Assembly: GCA_013203525.1 (NCBI GenBank)
Contig: JABMQB010000473.1
Coordinates: forward strand, 1 to 21,848
Source: Mariniphaga sp.
Lineage (GTDB): Bacteria > Bacteroidota > Bacteroidia > Bacteroidales > Prolixibacteraceae
DNA length: 21,848 bases
Direction: 5' to 3'
The translations under genes and the position numbers were made by a program. This document shows positions 1-8,134 of the stretch, one piece after another. Every line of letters starts with the position of its first letter. Positions within the stretch are counted from its first letter, which is position 1. Under the pieces are notes generated by a model that saw only the letters and a list, made by a program, of their open reading frames with translations, did not search any database and was not told the DNA's origin.

Positions 1-1
1 A

Positions 2-793
2 AATACGGGTGCCGAAAAAAATAAAATGTTTCCAACCGATATTGGAATGGTGGTAAATGATTTTCTTATTAAAAATTTTGAATTAATAATGGATTTCAAT
101 TTTACAGCTAAAGTTGAAAAAGAATTTGATGATATTGCTATCGGGAAACAGGTATGGAATAAAATGATTGAAAGTTTTTATCAACCATTTCACGAAAAAG
201 TTGAAAGCGTACTTGAAAAATCGGAACGTTCTAAAGGAGAACGAATATTGGGTGCTGATCCTGAAACGGGGAATCAGATTTCAGTAAAAATTGGTAGGTT
301 TGGACCGATTGCCCAAATTGGTGAAGCAACAAACGATAGCGATGAAAAACCTCGGTTTGCAAGTTTGCGCCCAGGTCAATCGCTTGAAACAATTACATTG
401 GAAGATGCACTTGAATTATTCAGGTTACCACGTGAATTAGGAGAATTCGAAAATAAAAAGGTAAATGTTGGGATTGGCCGGTTTGGCCCGTATATCAGGC
501 ACGACAATAAATTTGTTTCATTAACTAAAGAGGACGATCCATTTACTGTTAATATTTCAAGGGCAATTGAATTAATTGCCTTAAAACGGGAGAAAGATCA
601 GAAATCAATTATTAAATTGTTTGATGAAGAACCGGAATTGAAGGTATTGCAAGGCAGATGGGGGCCTTATATTTCATTTAAAAAGAAAAATTATAAAATT
701 TCTAAGGGAACTGTACCAGAGAATCTGGAGCTGGCTGAATGTATGGAAATAATAAAGAATGCTCCAAAGGCAAAAAAAGCAAGAAAAAAATAA
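2..793 (+). CDS. topA: DNA topoisomerase I, C-terminal part (5' end outside window)
   Basis: The reading frame is open at the left edge; the first codons in frame read NTGAEKNK and lead into FPTDIGMVVNDFL, a motif near the end of the catalytic core of bacterial type IA topoisomerases. The following ~200 residues carry three short repeats of the form GRFGP/GRWGP (IGRFGPIAQIG, VGIGRFGPYIRHDNKF, LQGRWGPYISFKKKNYKI), the C-terminal repeats typical of Bacteroidota TopA in place of classical zinc fingers. The protein ends in a lysine-rich tail (KAKKARKK). TopA relaxes negative supercoils by single-strand passage; the catalytic tyrosine and Toprim domain lie upstream of the window. The internal ATG at 26 is not the true start, because homology continues upstream of it. 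Identification is firm; only the missing N-terminus limits it. Confidence 0.95.
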   Translation, partial: NTGAEKNKMFPTDIGMVVNDFLIKNFELIMDFNFTAKVEKEFDDIAIGKQVWNKMIESFYQPFHEKVESVLEKSERSKGERILGADPETGNQISVKIGRFGPIAQIGEATNDSDEKPRFASLRPGQSLETITLEDALELFRLPRELGEFENKKVNVGIGRFGPYIRHDNKFVSLTKEDDPFTVNISRAIELIALKREKDQKSIIKLFDEEPELKVLQGRWGPYISFKKKNYKISKGTVPENLELAECMEIIKNAPKAKKARKK

Positions 794-895
794 TATATAA
801 GTTGAAAGTTGGTTATGAATAATACATAATTATTGCTTATAAACTTATTGAGATAATTAATTCTTTTCAACAATCATTGTTTAACAACTTCAAAT

Positions 896-931
896 AAATA
901 AGGGCAAATATTTGAATATTTGCCCTTATTT
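896..931 (+). terminator. Long hairpin between topA and the arginase-like gene
   Basis: Bases 896-912 are an exact reverse complement of 915-931 (17 bp; core AAGGGCAAATATT), followed by a short T run to 933. This has the form of an intrinsic terminator for topA and would also work in reverse. It ends only 18 nt before the next start codon at 950, so it may act as an attenuator or be read through. Confidence 0.7.
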
Positions 932-949
932 TTGTGCTAAATTTAACCG

Positions 950-2113
950 ATGGATATCCGTTATTATTTTAAACCAATTAATTTTTTTGAAATTCAGGAT
1001 GGAAACTACCTGAAAAATAAAAATTCATTGGGGTATTTGATTGAAAAAAATACTTCTGCATTAACAATTGAAAACACTCCTAAAGTTCAAATAGCTATAA
1101 TTGGTATTGCTGATGAAATAAATACTTTTAATAAGGGAACCAGTGCTGCCCCGAATAAAATCAGGAACTTTTTATATACTCTTTTTAATATTAATCAAAA
1201 GTTAAATATTATTGATCTTGGAAACCTTAAAAAGGGTGCAGGCAAAAGCGACATGTATTTTGCAATTAGCGATGTAATTGATTATTTGAATGATTTAAAA
1301 ATTACAACAATTATTTTAGGTGGCGGGCAAGATATCGGACTTGGAGTTACAAGAGCATTCAAGTATAATAAGTTTTTTCAGATGAGCACTGTAGATCCTC
1401 AAATTGATTTGAAAAAAGGAAGAGAAACCTATAATTCATCAAATTATATTACAAGGATTTTAAAAGATTCACCTAACATATTTAATATTAATTTTATTGG
1501 ATATCAGTCTTATTTTGTACCACAAAATGTATTTGATATTGTAAGGCGGAAACAGTTAAGTACTATGCGGTTAGGCCAGCTCAGGGAAGATATTTCTGAG
1601 ATTGAACCAATTTTACGTGATAGCCATTTTCTTAGCTTCGATATTAGTTCGGTCAGATATCAGGATGCACCAGGGTATTACAATGGTTCGCCAAATGGTA
1701 TTTATAGCGAAGAAGCCTGCCAGATTTCCCGATATGCCGGGATAAGTAATAACATAAGAGTTTTTGGATTATTCGAAGTTAATCCTAAAATGGATAAAGA
1801 TAACCAGACGTTAAAACTGGCAGCACAGATAATTTGGTATTTTCTTGATGGATATAGTATCAGAAGTTATGTAAATCCAGGGAATGATAAATCGGAACTT
1901 ATCGAATATAATGTAGAATTGGAAGAATTGAATACTCCATTGGTATTCTATCATCATGCTTTAACAAACAGATGGTGGATGCAGTTGGAAGGAATTGATA
2001 ATAAAAGAGTATTTATAGCTTGTACAGAATCGGATTATAAAATGGCCGCAAATAAGGAAATACCACCGAAATGGCTCATGTTTATCCGAAAAATTGATTT
2101 AATGTCAAAATAA
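950..2113 (+). CDS. Arginase/formimidoylglutamase-family protein with degenerate metal site
   Basis: A 387-residue protein with the ureohydrolase (arginase, agmatinase, formimidoylglutamase) layout. Family landmarks are visible but altered. The GGDHS/GGGHE motif reads GGGQD (His to Gln). The DAHxD motif reads VDPQID (His to Gln, both Asp kept). The SFDxDxxDP motif reads SFDISSVRYQDAPG (second Asp to Ser). Thus three of the six usual Mn ligands are replaced. The middle block (LRLGQLREDI, EPILRD, SPNGIYSEEACQISRYAG) and the C-terminal RWWMQLEG / EIPPKW segment match, from memory, a Bacteroidota-wide subfamily usually annotated as formimidoylglutamase or arginase family, so the changes are probably subfamily traits and not decay. 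I therefore doubt classical binuclear-Mn hydrolase activity. The gene sits between topA and the T9SS operon; I recall this neighbourhood in other Bacteroidota. No signal peptide, so likely cytoplasmic. True function is unknown. Confidence 0.85.
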   Translation: MDIRYYFKPINFFEIQDGNYLKNKNSLGYLIEKNTSALTIENTPKVQIAIIGIADEINTFNKGTSAAPNKIRNFLYTLFNINQKLNIIDLGNLKKGAGKSDMYFAISDVIDYLNDLKITTIILGGGQDIGLGVTRAFKYNKFFQMSTVDPQIDLKKGRETYNSSNYITRILKDSPNIFNINFIGYQSYFVPQNVFDIVRRKQLSTMRLGQLREDISEIEPILRDSHFLSFDISSVRYQDAPGYYNGSPNGIYSEEACQISRYAGISNNIRVFGLFEVNPKMDKDNQTLKLAAQIIWYFLDGYSIRSYVNPGNDKSELIEYNVELEELNTPLVFYHHALTNRWWMQLEGIDNKRVFIACTESDYKMAANKEIPPKWLMFIRKIDLMSK

Positions 2114-2166
2114 TAAGAATTTAGATACGTTCTTTGCATATCAAAGTAATTACAGTTTGTTTGGAA

Positions 2167-2207
2167 CCGCTTTTTTTTATTTCTTTATCCAGCAATGATA
2201 AAAGCGG
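2167..2207. repeat. Inverted repeat in the leader of the T9SS operon
   Basis: CCGCTTTT at 2167-2174 is matched by AAAAGCGG at 2200-2207. A smaller pair, TTTATC at 2184-2189 and GATAAA at 2197-2202, shares the right arm, so the two stems exclude each other. It lies 22 nt before the porP start. It may be a leader structure or a weak terminator of the preceding gene. AT-rich sequence makes chance formation possible. Confidence 0.35.
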
Positions 2208-2229
2208 ATAATAACGCAGCAGGTTAAGT

Positions 2230-3177
2230 ATGAAAAAGTCCATTTCTTTTTTATTTTTTATATTTATATTTAATTTAGCAGTTGTTGGACAGCAGGATCC
2301 GCAGTTTACTAATAATGCTTTTTATAAGTTAGGGGTAAACCCAGGTTTTGCCGGGAGCGAAAATGCTGTTAATGGATTGATACTTAATCGTTATCAATGG
2401 GTTGGATTTGAAGGTGCGCCAAAAACTTTGGTTTTTTGTGCTGAAGGAGCGGTAGATGTTTTTGGCCAACCCAGTGGGATAGGATTAAATGTTGTTAGTG
2501 ACGAATTAGGTTTTGAAAAGAATACATGGGTAAACCTTATTTATTCTTACAAAAGCCAATTGAACATGGGCACCCTGGGAATAGGAATTTCAGGAGGTTT
2601 TTATAACAAGAGTATAAGTGGCGACTGGTATGTTCCGGAATTTGAAGGAATATATGTTCAGCCAAACTCTGATCCAGGAATTCCACAAGGAGAAATAAGC
2701 CAAATGGCATTTGATATAGGGTTCGGATTGTATTTAAAGGCTAATAACTATTTTGCTGGAGCTTCGGTAACGCATTTAAACCAAGCTTCAATTTTGTTTG
2801 ATGGCGAGGCAAGTACCTATTTAACAAGGCATTATCATTTGTCTGGAGGGTACAATATTAAATTGCCTGATCCGTTATTTGAATTGCGGCCGTATTTTCT
2901 GTTCAAAACCGATATGGCAAGCTGGCAGATTGACTTGAGTGCTACGGTGGTTTATAATGAACGATTCTGGGGAGGATTGAATTATCGGTACCAGGATGCA
3001 GTGTCACTTTTAATGGGAGCAGAATTGTTTAATGGCCTGGTATTTGGGTATTCATTTGATATCACAACCTCGGCGATTGGAAGGTACGGTTACGGTTCGC
3101 ATGAGATTTTTGTAGGGTATTCATTTGAACTTGAAAAAAACAGGACACGAAAGTATAAGAGTATAAGATTTTTATAA
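2230..3177 (+). CDS. porP: PorP/SprF-family T9SS outer-membrane protein
   Basis: A 315-residue protein with an N-terminal signal peptide (MKKSISFLFFIFIFNLAVVGQ) and then the hallmark PorP/SprF opening QDPQFTNNAFYKLGVNPGFAGS, followed by RYQWVGFEGAPKT. The rest alternates glycine and aromatic residues, as expected of an outer-membrane beta-barrel, and ends in the strand HEIFVGYSFEL. PorP is needed for T9SS secretion in Porphyromonas gingivalis, and SprF proteins help deliver adhesins such as SprB in Flavobacterium. It is the first gene of a tight run, 26 nt before gldK, in the same order as porP-porK-porL-porM-porN of Porphyromonas. That context favours the core PorP role over an adhesin-specific SprF role. 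The start has no clear Shine-Dalgarno sequence, normal for the phylum. Confidence 0.93.
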   Translation: MKKSISFLFFIFIFNLAVVGQQDPQFTNNAFYKLGVNPGFAGSENAVNGLILNRYQWVGFEGAPKTLVFCAEGAVDVFGQPSGIGLNVVSDELGFEKNTWVNLIYSYKSQLNMGTLGIGISGGFYNKSISGDWYVPEFEGIYVQPNSDPGIPQGEISQMAFDIGFGLYLKANNYFAGASVTHLNQASILFDGEASTYLTRHYHLSGGYNIKLPDPLFELRPYFLFKTDMASWQIDLSATVVYNERFWGGLNYRYQDAVSLLMGAELFNGLVFGYSFDITTSAIGRYGYGSHEIFVGYSFELEKNRTRKYKSIRFL

Positions 3178-3203
3178 GATATATAGCCAATTAATTCATT
3201 GTT

Positions 3204-4541
3204 ATGAAAAAATTTCTTTTGATTGGGTTAGCATTTATTAGTGCTTTTTGTTTTACAGGGTGTAATAACTCTGGGAACGGAGAACTGGTCGGTGTTCAAG
3301 ATAGGGGCCGATGGACAGAACCCTCACCGTTTGGAATGGTTAATGTCCGTAGGGGAAGTGTTAATATCGGACCTAATGATGAAGATCCGGCAATGCTAAG
3401 TACCCCTGCAAAAACATTTTCTGTTGATGCCTTTTGGATGGACGATACAGAAATTACAAATAACGAATACAGGCAGTTTGTTCATTGGACAAGAGATAGA
3501 ATAGCCCGTGAACTTCTGGGTGAACAATATCCTGAATATTTAATAACTGAAGATCGTGATGGAAACCCCATCGACCCGCCACTCATTAATTGGGATGAAC
3601 GTATTCATTGGGATGACCCCGATCAAATTATGGCATTGGAAGATCTTTTTATTCCCGAAAATGAACGTTTTTTTAATAAACGGGAAGTTGATTCGCGGAA
3701 ATTATTTTATGACTACTGGTGGATCGATTATAAACAAGCTGCAATAAGAGGTAATTCATATAATTATGAAACACAGCAATATGATGGTTCTATAACTGAT
3801 TTGAGTGGGGAACTACAGCAGATTCAAAACAGGTCTTCATTTATTTTTAATGACCGTGTAAATGTTTATCCCGATACATTAGTTTGGATCAGGGATTTTA
3901 CATATTCGTACAATGAACCCTGGGCAACACGTTATTTTTGGCATCCAGGATTTGACGAATATCCTGTTGTTGGAATTACCTGGAAACAAGCGAAAGCATT
4001 TTGCAATTGGAGGACAAAAATTCAAACAGATTATTTAAATGAAAGAGGAGAACCTGCTTTAATGGAATATCGTCTTCCTACTGAAGTTGAATGGGAATAT
4101 GCCGCCAGAGGAGGAAGGCTGCTTTCAATGTATCCTTGGGGTAACTATTATTCTCGTGATGATGAAGGAGTATTTTTTGCAAACTTTAAACCGCTACGGG
4201 GTAATTATGTCGAGGATGGAGGTATTGCTACCATGAAAGTTGGTAGTTATAATGCCAATGATTTTGGCTTATATGATATGTCTGGAAATGTTGCTGAATG
4301 GACAAACGATGCATATGATGAATCAGGTTATACATATTATAATGACCTGAATCCCTCTTTTGAATATGATGCCCTTCCCGACGACCCACCTGTTATGAAA
4401 CGTAAAGTTATCAGGGGTGGTTCCTGGAAAGACATCAGCTATTTTTTACAGGTTTCTGCAAGAAGCTTTGAATATCAAGACACTACAAAATCTTACATCG
4501 GATTTCGTTGTGTGCGGACATCGTTCGGAGATGAATTTTAG
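3204..4541 (+). CDS. gldK: T9SS/gliding lipoprotein GldK (PorK)
   Basis: A 445-residue lipoprotein with a lipobox ending FTGC, so Cys20 is the probable acylated residue. The mature protein has a formylglycine-generating-enzyme/sulfatase-modifying (SUMF1) fold: an early block MDDTEITNNEYRQFVHW, a middle block RLPTEVEWEYAARGG, and a closing block YDMSGNVAEWT, then VIRGGSWKD and GFRCVRTSF. The paired catalytic cysteines of genuine FGE are not found before the ARS motif (the stretch reads SYFLQVSARS), so this is a structural use of the fold. GldK/PorK with GldN/PorN forms a large periplasmic ring attached to the outer membrane and contacted by the GldLM motor. It is second in the porP-gldKLMN operon, 23 nt before gldL. 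A close paralogue lies downstream of gldN. Confidence 0.95.
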   Translation: MKKFLLIGLAFISAFCFTGCNNSGNGELVGVQDRGRWTEPSPFGMVNVRRGSVNIGPNDEDPAMLSTPAKTFSVDAFWMDDTEITNNEYRQFVHWTRDRIARELLGEQYPEYLITEDRDGNPIDPPLINWDERIHWDDPDQIMALEDLFIPENERFFNKREVDSRKLFYDYWWIDYKQAAIRGNSYNYETQQYDGSITDLSGELQQIQNRSSFIFNDRVNVYPDTLVWIRDFTYSYNEPWATRYFWHPGFDEYPVVGITWKQAKAFCNWRTKIQTDYLNERGEPALMEYRLPTEVEWEYAARGGRLLSMYPWGNYYSRDDEGVFFANFKPLRGNYVEDGGIATMKVGSYNANDFGLYDMSGNVAEWTNDAYDESGYTYYNDLNPSFEYDALPDDPPVMKRKVIRGGSWKDISYFLQVSARSFEYQDTTKSYIGFRCVRTSFGDEF

Positions 4542-4564
4542 TCTTATTTAATAGTATTTTTACA

Positions 4565-5536
4565 ATGAATTTTGGAGAAATAATTAGAACAAAACGCTGG
4601 AAAACCTTCATGGGTTATGTTTATGGATGGGGTGCTTCAATTGTTATGATCGGGGCGCTTTTTAAACTCGAACATCTTCCATATTCAGGTTATATTTTGG
4701 CTGTTGGTTTGTTAACCGAAGCTTTTATCTTTTTCCTTTCAGCATTTGAACCTGGTCAGGAAATTCCAGATTGGAGTAAAGTCCATCCCGAATTAAGGGA
4801 AGATTATGATGTCTTGGATTTTGATGAATTAGAATCAAATAAAACAGGAAAATTTAATGAGTTATTAAGCAGTTCGGATATTACGCCAGAGTTAATCTCA
4901 AAAGTTAGCAAAGGACTGAATGATTTAAGTAATACTGCACGTGGTATTAGTGATATTTCAACCGCTACTCTTGCAACCGACATATATGTTAAAAATCTGG
5001 GATCTGCTTCAGATTCAATGGGAAAACTGGCTGAAATAAATAACCAGGCCAACGAATCAATTAATAATTCTGTGGATGGTTTGGTTTCTACCTATTCGAA
5101 AACGGCAGAACAACTTTCAAGTTCAGGAGTTAATTTTATTTCGAAATTGAATAAAACCGGTGAAGATTTTACAAACAAGATTACTCAGTCTGGCGAATTG
5201 ATGGCAAATACATATCAGGACGTATCGAAATCATTAACATCCGATTTGCAAAATATTGGCCAGAATTCGAAACAGTACTCTGCAAGCCTTGGAAAATTGA
5301 ATAAGAATATTGAATCGTTAAATAGCAATTATGTATCACAACTGAAAGATACAGATAACCAGTTTAAAGCATCGCAAAAGTTTAGTTTCGATATTCAGGC
5401 AATGAACGAAGTTTTGGCTTCATCTGTCGATGAATTAAAGAAATATAAAGAAAATGCGGAACAACTAAATAAACACCTTGAAGCACTCAATTCAATTTAC
5501 GGAGGAATGTTGGGTGCAATGAATTATAAAAAATAA
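4565..5536 (+). CDS. gldL: T9SS/gliding motor subunit GldL (PorL)
   Basis: A 323-residue inner-membrane protein. Two transmembrane helices lie near the N-terminus: about residues 14-34 (FMGYVYGWGASIVMIGALFK) and 42-61 (GYILAVGLLTEAFIFFLSAF). The glutamate in GLLTEAF (Glu52) corresponds by motif to the essential membrane glutamate of Flavobacterium GldL (Glu49), which takes part in proton-driven rotation. The remainder is cytoplasmic and rich in Ser, Asn, Lys and Leu with coiled-coil character (for example KLNKNIESLNSNY and EELKKYKENAEQLNKHLEALN-like stretches near the end). GldL forms a pentamer around two GldM chains, converting the proton motive force into motion. It is embedded between gldK and gldM with a gap of 18 nt to gldM, indicating co-transcription. 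Confidence 0.95.
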   Translation: MNFGEIIRTKRWKTFMGYVYGWGASIVMIGALFKLEHLPYSGYILAVGLLTEAFIFFLSAFEPGQEIPDWSKVHPELREDYDVLDFDELESNKTGKFNELLSSSDITPELISKVSKGLNDLSNTARGISDISTATLATDIYVKNLGSASDSMGKLAEINNQANESINNSVDGLVSTYSKTAEQLSSSGVNFISKLNKTGEDFTNKITQSGELMANTYQDVSKSLTSDLQNIGQNSKQYSASLGKLNKNIESLNSNYVSQLKDTDNQFKASQKFSFDIQAMNEVLASSVDELKKYKENAEQLNKHLEALNSIYGGMLGAMNYKK

Positions 5537-5554
5537 CGCTTAAGAAATTCAAAT

Positions 5555-7168
5555 ATGGGTGCTAGAAATTGCCCGGAAACTCCGAGGCAAAAAATGATAA
5601 ATATGATGTACATCGTCCTCACGGCCATGTTAGCGTTAAACGTGGCTGCCGAGGTATTGGAAGCATTCAGGGTGGTTGACGCCAGCCTGACTCACACTAT
5701 AAAAACGGTGGACATGAAAAACAGCCAGGTGTATGGTTCATTTGAACAAAAGTATGCCGAAAATCCTACAAGGGTACAGGAGTGGAAAACAAAGGCAGAT
5801 GAAGTCAAGGAAAAAACCGATAGTCTTATTTCACAAATATGGAACCTCAAAGAAGAACTTGTTTATTCTTCGGGAGGGGCTTTAATTGGCGATGGTGTAA
5901 AATTACGTCCCGATGATCCTTCATTTATTAATGAGCTTACGGGCGATACTATTAAGATAAAAAAGGAAGATGACCTTAATTCTCCTTCAGAGATGATGAT
6001 TACCCGAAATATGGCAGAGTATTTAAAGAATGATATTATTGGATATAAAGAATTCCTGATAGGGATGATAAATGAAAATGATTCAGAATTAAGGGAAACA
6101 TTATTACAGGAGTTAGATACATCTGATCCACGTGTAAAATCACGTGAGGGAGGGGAACGTAAATCATGGGAAGTACAGCATTTTGATAGTAAACCATTAA
6201 TTGCTGTTTTGGTTCTGCTCACAAAGATTCAGATTGATATTAAAAATGCAGAATCGCATGTTATCAGTTACCTTTATTCGCAAATCGATGCAAGTTCGTT
6301 TAAATTTAATAGCTTGGCAGCACAGGTAATTGCCGATTCTAAAGTGGTTATTCAAGGTGATGAATTTGTAGCCCAAATATTTCTTGCAGCTGAGGATACA
6401 GCACAAAGCCCTGAAATTTATGTAAATGGGCAGCTTCTGGAAATGGAAGGTGGAAAGGGAATTTACAGAGCGGCAGCTACAGAACCAGGAACCTTTAATT
6501 GGAGCGGAGTTATCAGATATCGTACACCTGAAGGGATATTTCAGGAATATGAATTTGATCATGAGTATCAGGTGACTGAACCCAGTTATACAGTTGCAGC
6601 TACAAAAATGAATGTTTTTTATCTTGGGGTAGATAATCCAATTACTGCAAGTATTGGAAGTGTTCCAAAAGAAAATATTCGTGTCGAGATGACCAATGGG
6701 AGGATTATTGAAAGGAATGATTCATTATTTGTAAATCCTAATGATGAAGATATTCAGGGACGTAATACGGTTGTTTCATTATTTGCAACCGTTGGTGGTG
6801 CAGAACGGTTTATGGGTTCAACTGAGTGGCGTGTAAAAATGGTTCCCGACCCGGTAGCCCAAATAGCAGGGATCTCTGGAGGTGATATTACAAGAGCTCG
6901 GCTTCAGGTTGAAGATGGCGTTGCTGCAGTACTGGAAGATTTTGATTTTGATTTTAAATATACTGTAACTCAATTTGTATTGGGAGTTCAAAATGCTGAA
7001 GGATATACTTCTAATTTTGAATCAAATTCAAATAGGTTTACACAGGAGCAAAAAAATCAGTTTGGAAGGTTGGCGATTGGGAGTTATATATTTATTGATA
7101 ACATTAAAGCATTGGGTGATGATGGTTCGACAAGGGACCTCGATCCAATAGTTTTCAAAATACAATAG
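5555..7168 (+). CDS. gldM: T9SS/gliding motor subunit GldM (PorM)
   Basis: A 537-residue protein anchored by one N-terminal transmembrane helix (about residues 14-36, MINMMYIVLTAMLALNVAAEVLE) after a short cytoplasmic start MGARNCPETPRQK. Arg11 in the TPRQK motif corresponds to the arginine that pairs with the GldL membrane glutamate in Flavobacterium. The periplasmic part is about 500 residues: a helical first domain (to about residue 225) followed by beta-rich domains, consistent with the four periplasmic domains of GldM/PorM. The length is typical for the family. GldM spans the periplasm as a dimer and transmits motor torque to the GldK/GldN ring. The gene is followed after only 2 nt by gldN, so translational coupling is likely. 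Confidence 0.95.
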   Translation: MGARNCPETPRQKMINMMYIVLTAMLALNVAAEVLEAFRVVDASLTHTIKTVDMKNSQVYGSFEQKYAENPTRVQEWKTKADEVKEKTDSLISQIWNLKEELVYSSGGALIGDGVKLRPDDPSFINELTGDTIKIKKEDDLNSPSEMMITRNMAEYLKNDIIGYKEFLIGMINENDSELRETLLQELDTSDPRVKSREGGERKSWEVQHFDSKPLIAVLVLLTKIQIDIKNAESHVISYLYSQIDASSFKFNSLAAQVIADSKVVIQGDEFVAQIFLAAEDTAQSPEIYVNGQLLEMEGGKGIYRAAATEPGTFNWSGVIRYRTPEGIFQEYEFDHEYQVTEPSYTVAATKMNVFYLGVDNPITASIGSVPKENIRVEMTNGRIIERNDSLFVNPNDEDIQGRNTVVSLFATVGGAERFMGSTEWRVKMVPDPVAQIAGISGGDITRARLQVEDGVAAVLEDFDFDFKYTVTQFVLGVQNAEGYTSNFESNSNRFTQEQKNQFGRLAIGSYIFIDNIKALGDDGSTRDLDPIVFKIQ

Positions 7169-7170
7169 CA

Positions 7171-8022
7171 ATGAAAAAATTAATTGTAATATTCAGTATT
7201 TTTACCATGTTTCTTTGCATGGCTTCAGTGAAAGGAAATGCACAGATAGTTAATGGTGCATACAAGCGGCAAGATGTTTACCAGCGGAAACCAATGAAAT
7301 TGCCTGTAGTGAGAGAGGCCGATGTTTTCTGGTCAAAATACATCTGGAGGATAATAGACTTGAGGGAAAAAATAAATCAGCCATTATATTACCCAACAAC
7401 TGAAATTGAAGGCCGTGTTAATCTTATAAACTTATTGTTGGATGGAATTGAAACAGGTGTGATTACCGCGTATGATGCACGATTTGATGATGATTTTAAA
7501 ATTCCCATTACATTGGCTGAAGTTAAAACTCAGTTTGGAGCTGAAACAACTACTGAACGGGTTCAGAATTTTGCAACCGGAGAATTTGAAGACAGGGTTG
7601 TTGAAGGTGAAATAAGGGTGGAGGAAGTAAAACAATTGATGATTAAAGAAGAGTGGTATTTTGACAAACAAAATTCGACATTAAATGTACGGATTATTGG
7701 AATTTGTCCTATTAGAGAATTTGTAAGGTCTGATGATCCTTCTGGACAAGTTCAACGTGCGCAGTTGTTTTGGGTATATTATCCCGAGGCGCGGGACTTG
7801 TTAACTACAAATGATGTTTTTAATCCTTATAACGATGCCCAAAATATGACTTTTGATGATATGTTTGTTAAAAGATATTTCAATAGTTATATAACAAGAG
7901 AATCAAATACATTTAATAATAGAGCAATTTCTCAGTATCTTGTTGGAAAAGAAGCAATGTTAGAATCTCAACGAATTGAAAATGTGATTTTTGATTTCGA
8001 ACAGGACTTATGGGAGTATTAA
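7171..8022 (+). CDS. gldN: T9SS/gliding periplasmic ring protein GldN (PorN)
   Basis: A 283-residue protein with an N-terminal signal peptide (MKKLIVIFSIFTMFLCMASVKGNAQ) and then the family block beginning VNGAYKRQDVYQRKPMKLPVVREADVFWSKYIWRIIDLREKINQPLYYP (quoted here in parts: EADVFWSKYIWR, IDLREKINQPLYYP). Further GldN features are IRVEEVKQLMIKEEWYFD and the region around IIGICPIRE, and the conserved segment QLFWVYYPEARDLL. GldN/PorN binds GldK/PorK to build the periplasmic ring. It is the last gene of the operon; an intrinsic terminator follows 20 nt after the stop. Confidence 0.94.
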   Translation: MKKLIVIFSIFTMFLCMASVKGNAQIVNGAYKRQDVYQRKPMKLPVVREADVFWSKYIWRIIDLREKINQPLYYPTTEIEGRVNLINLLLDGIETGVITAYDARFDDDFKIPITLAEVKTQFGAETTTERVQNFATGEFEDRVVEGEIRVEEVKQLMIKEEWYFDKQNSTLNVRIIGICPIREFVRSDDPSGQVQRAQLFWVYYPEARDLLTTNDVFNPYNDAQNMTFDDMFVKRYFNSYITRESNTFNNRAISQYLVGKEAMLESQRIENVIFDFEQDLWEY

Positions 8023-8041
8023 AAATATAAAATATAAACTT

Positions 8042-8074
8042 AAGGCCTTATGTTGTTCCTCATAAGGCCTTTTT
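8042..8074 (+). terminator. Intrinsic terminator of the porP-gldKLMN operon
   Basis: AAGGCCTTATG at 8042-8052 pairs perfectly with CATAAGGCCTT at 8061-8071 (11 bp, 8-nt loop) and is followed by a T run to 8074. It separates the operon from the second gldK-like gene, which therefore needs its own promoter or read-through. Confidence 0.88.
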
Positions 8075-8134
8075 ATTAGGGAACAATTTATAATTAGCAT
8101 TGGCGTTTTTAGTATTGTATTGTAAACAGAATTA

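Noticed and set aside
2131..2159. Possible Bacteroidota promoter (TTTG then TA-CAG-TTTG) before porP
   Set aside because: The spacing between the elements is too short and the -7 element has one base too many; no reliable call.
5863..6562. Two minus-strand open frames opposite gldM
   Set aside because: They lie inside a firmly identified gene and have no recognisable content.
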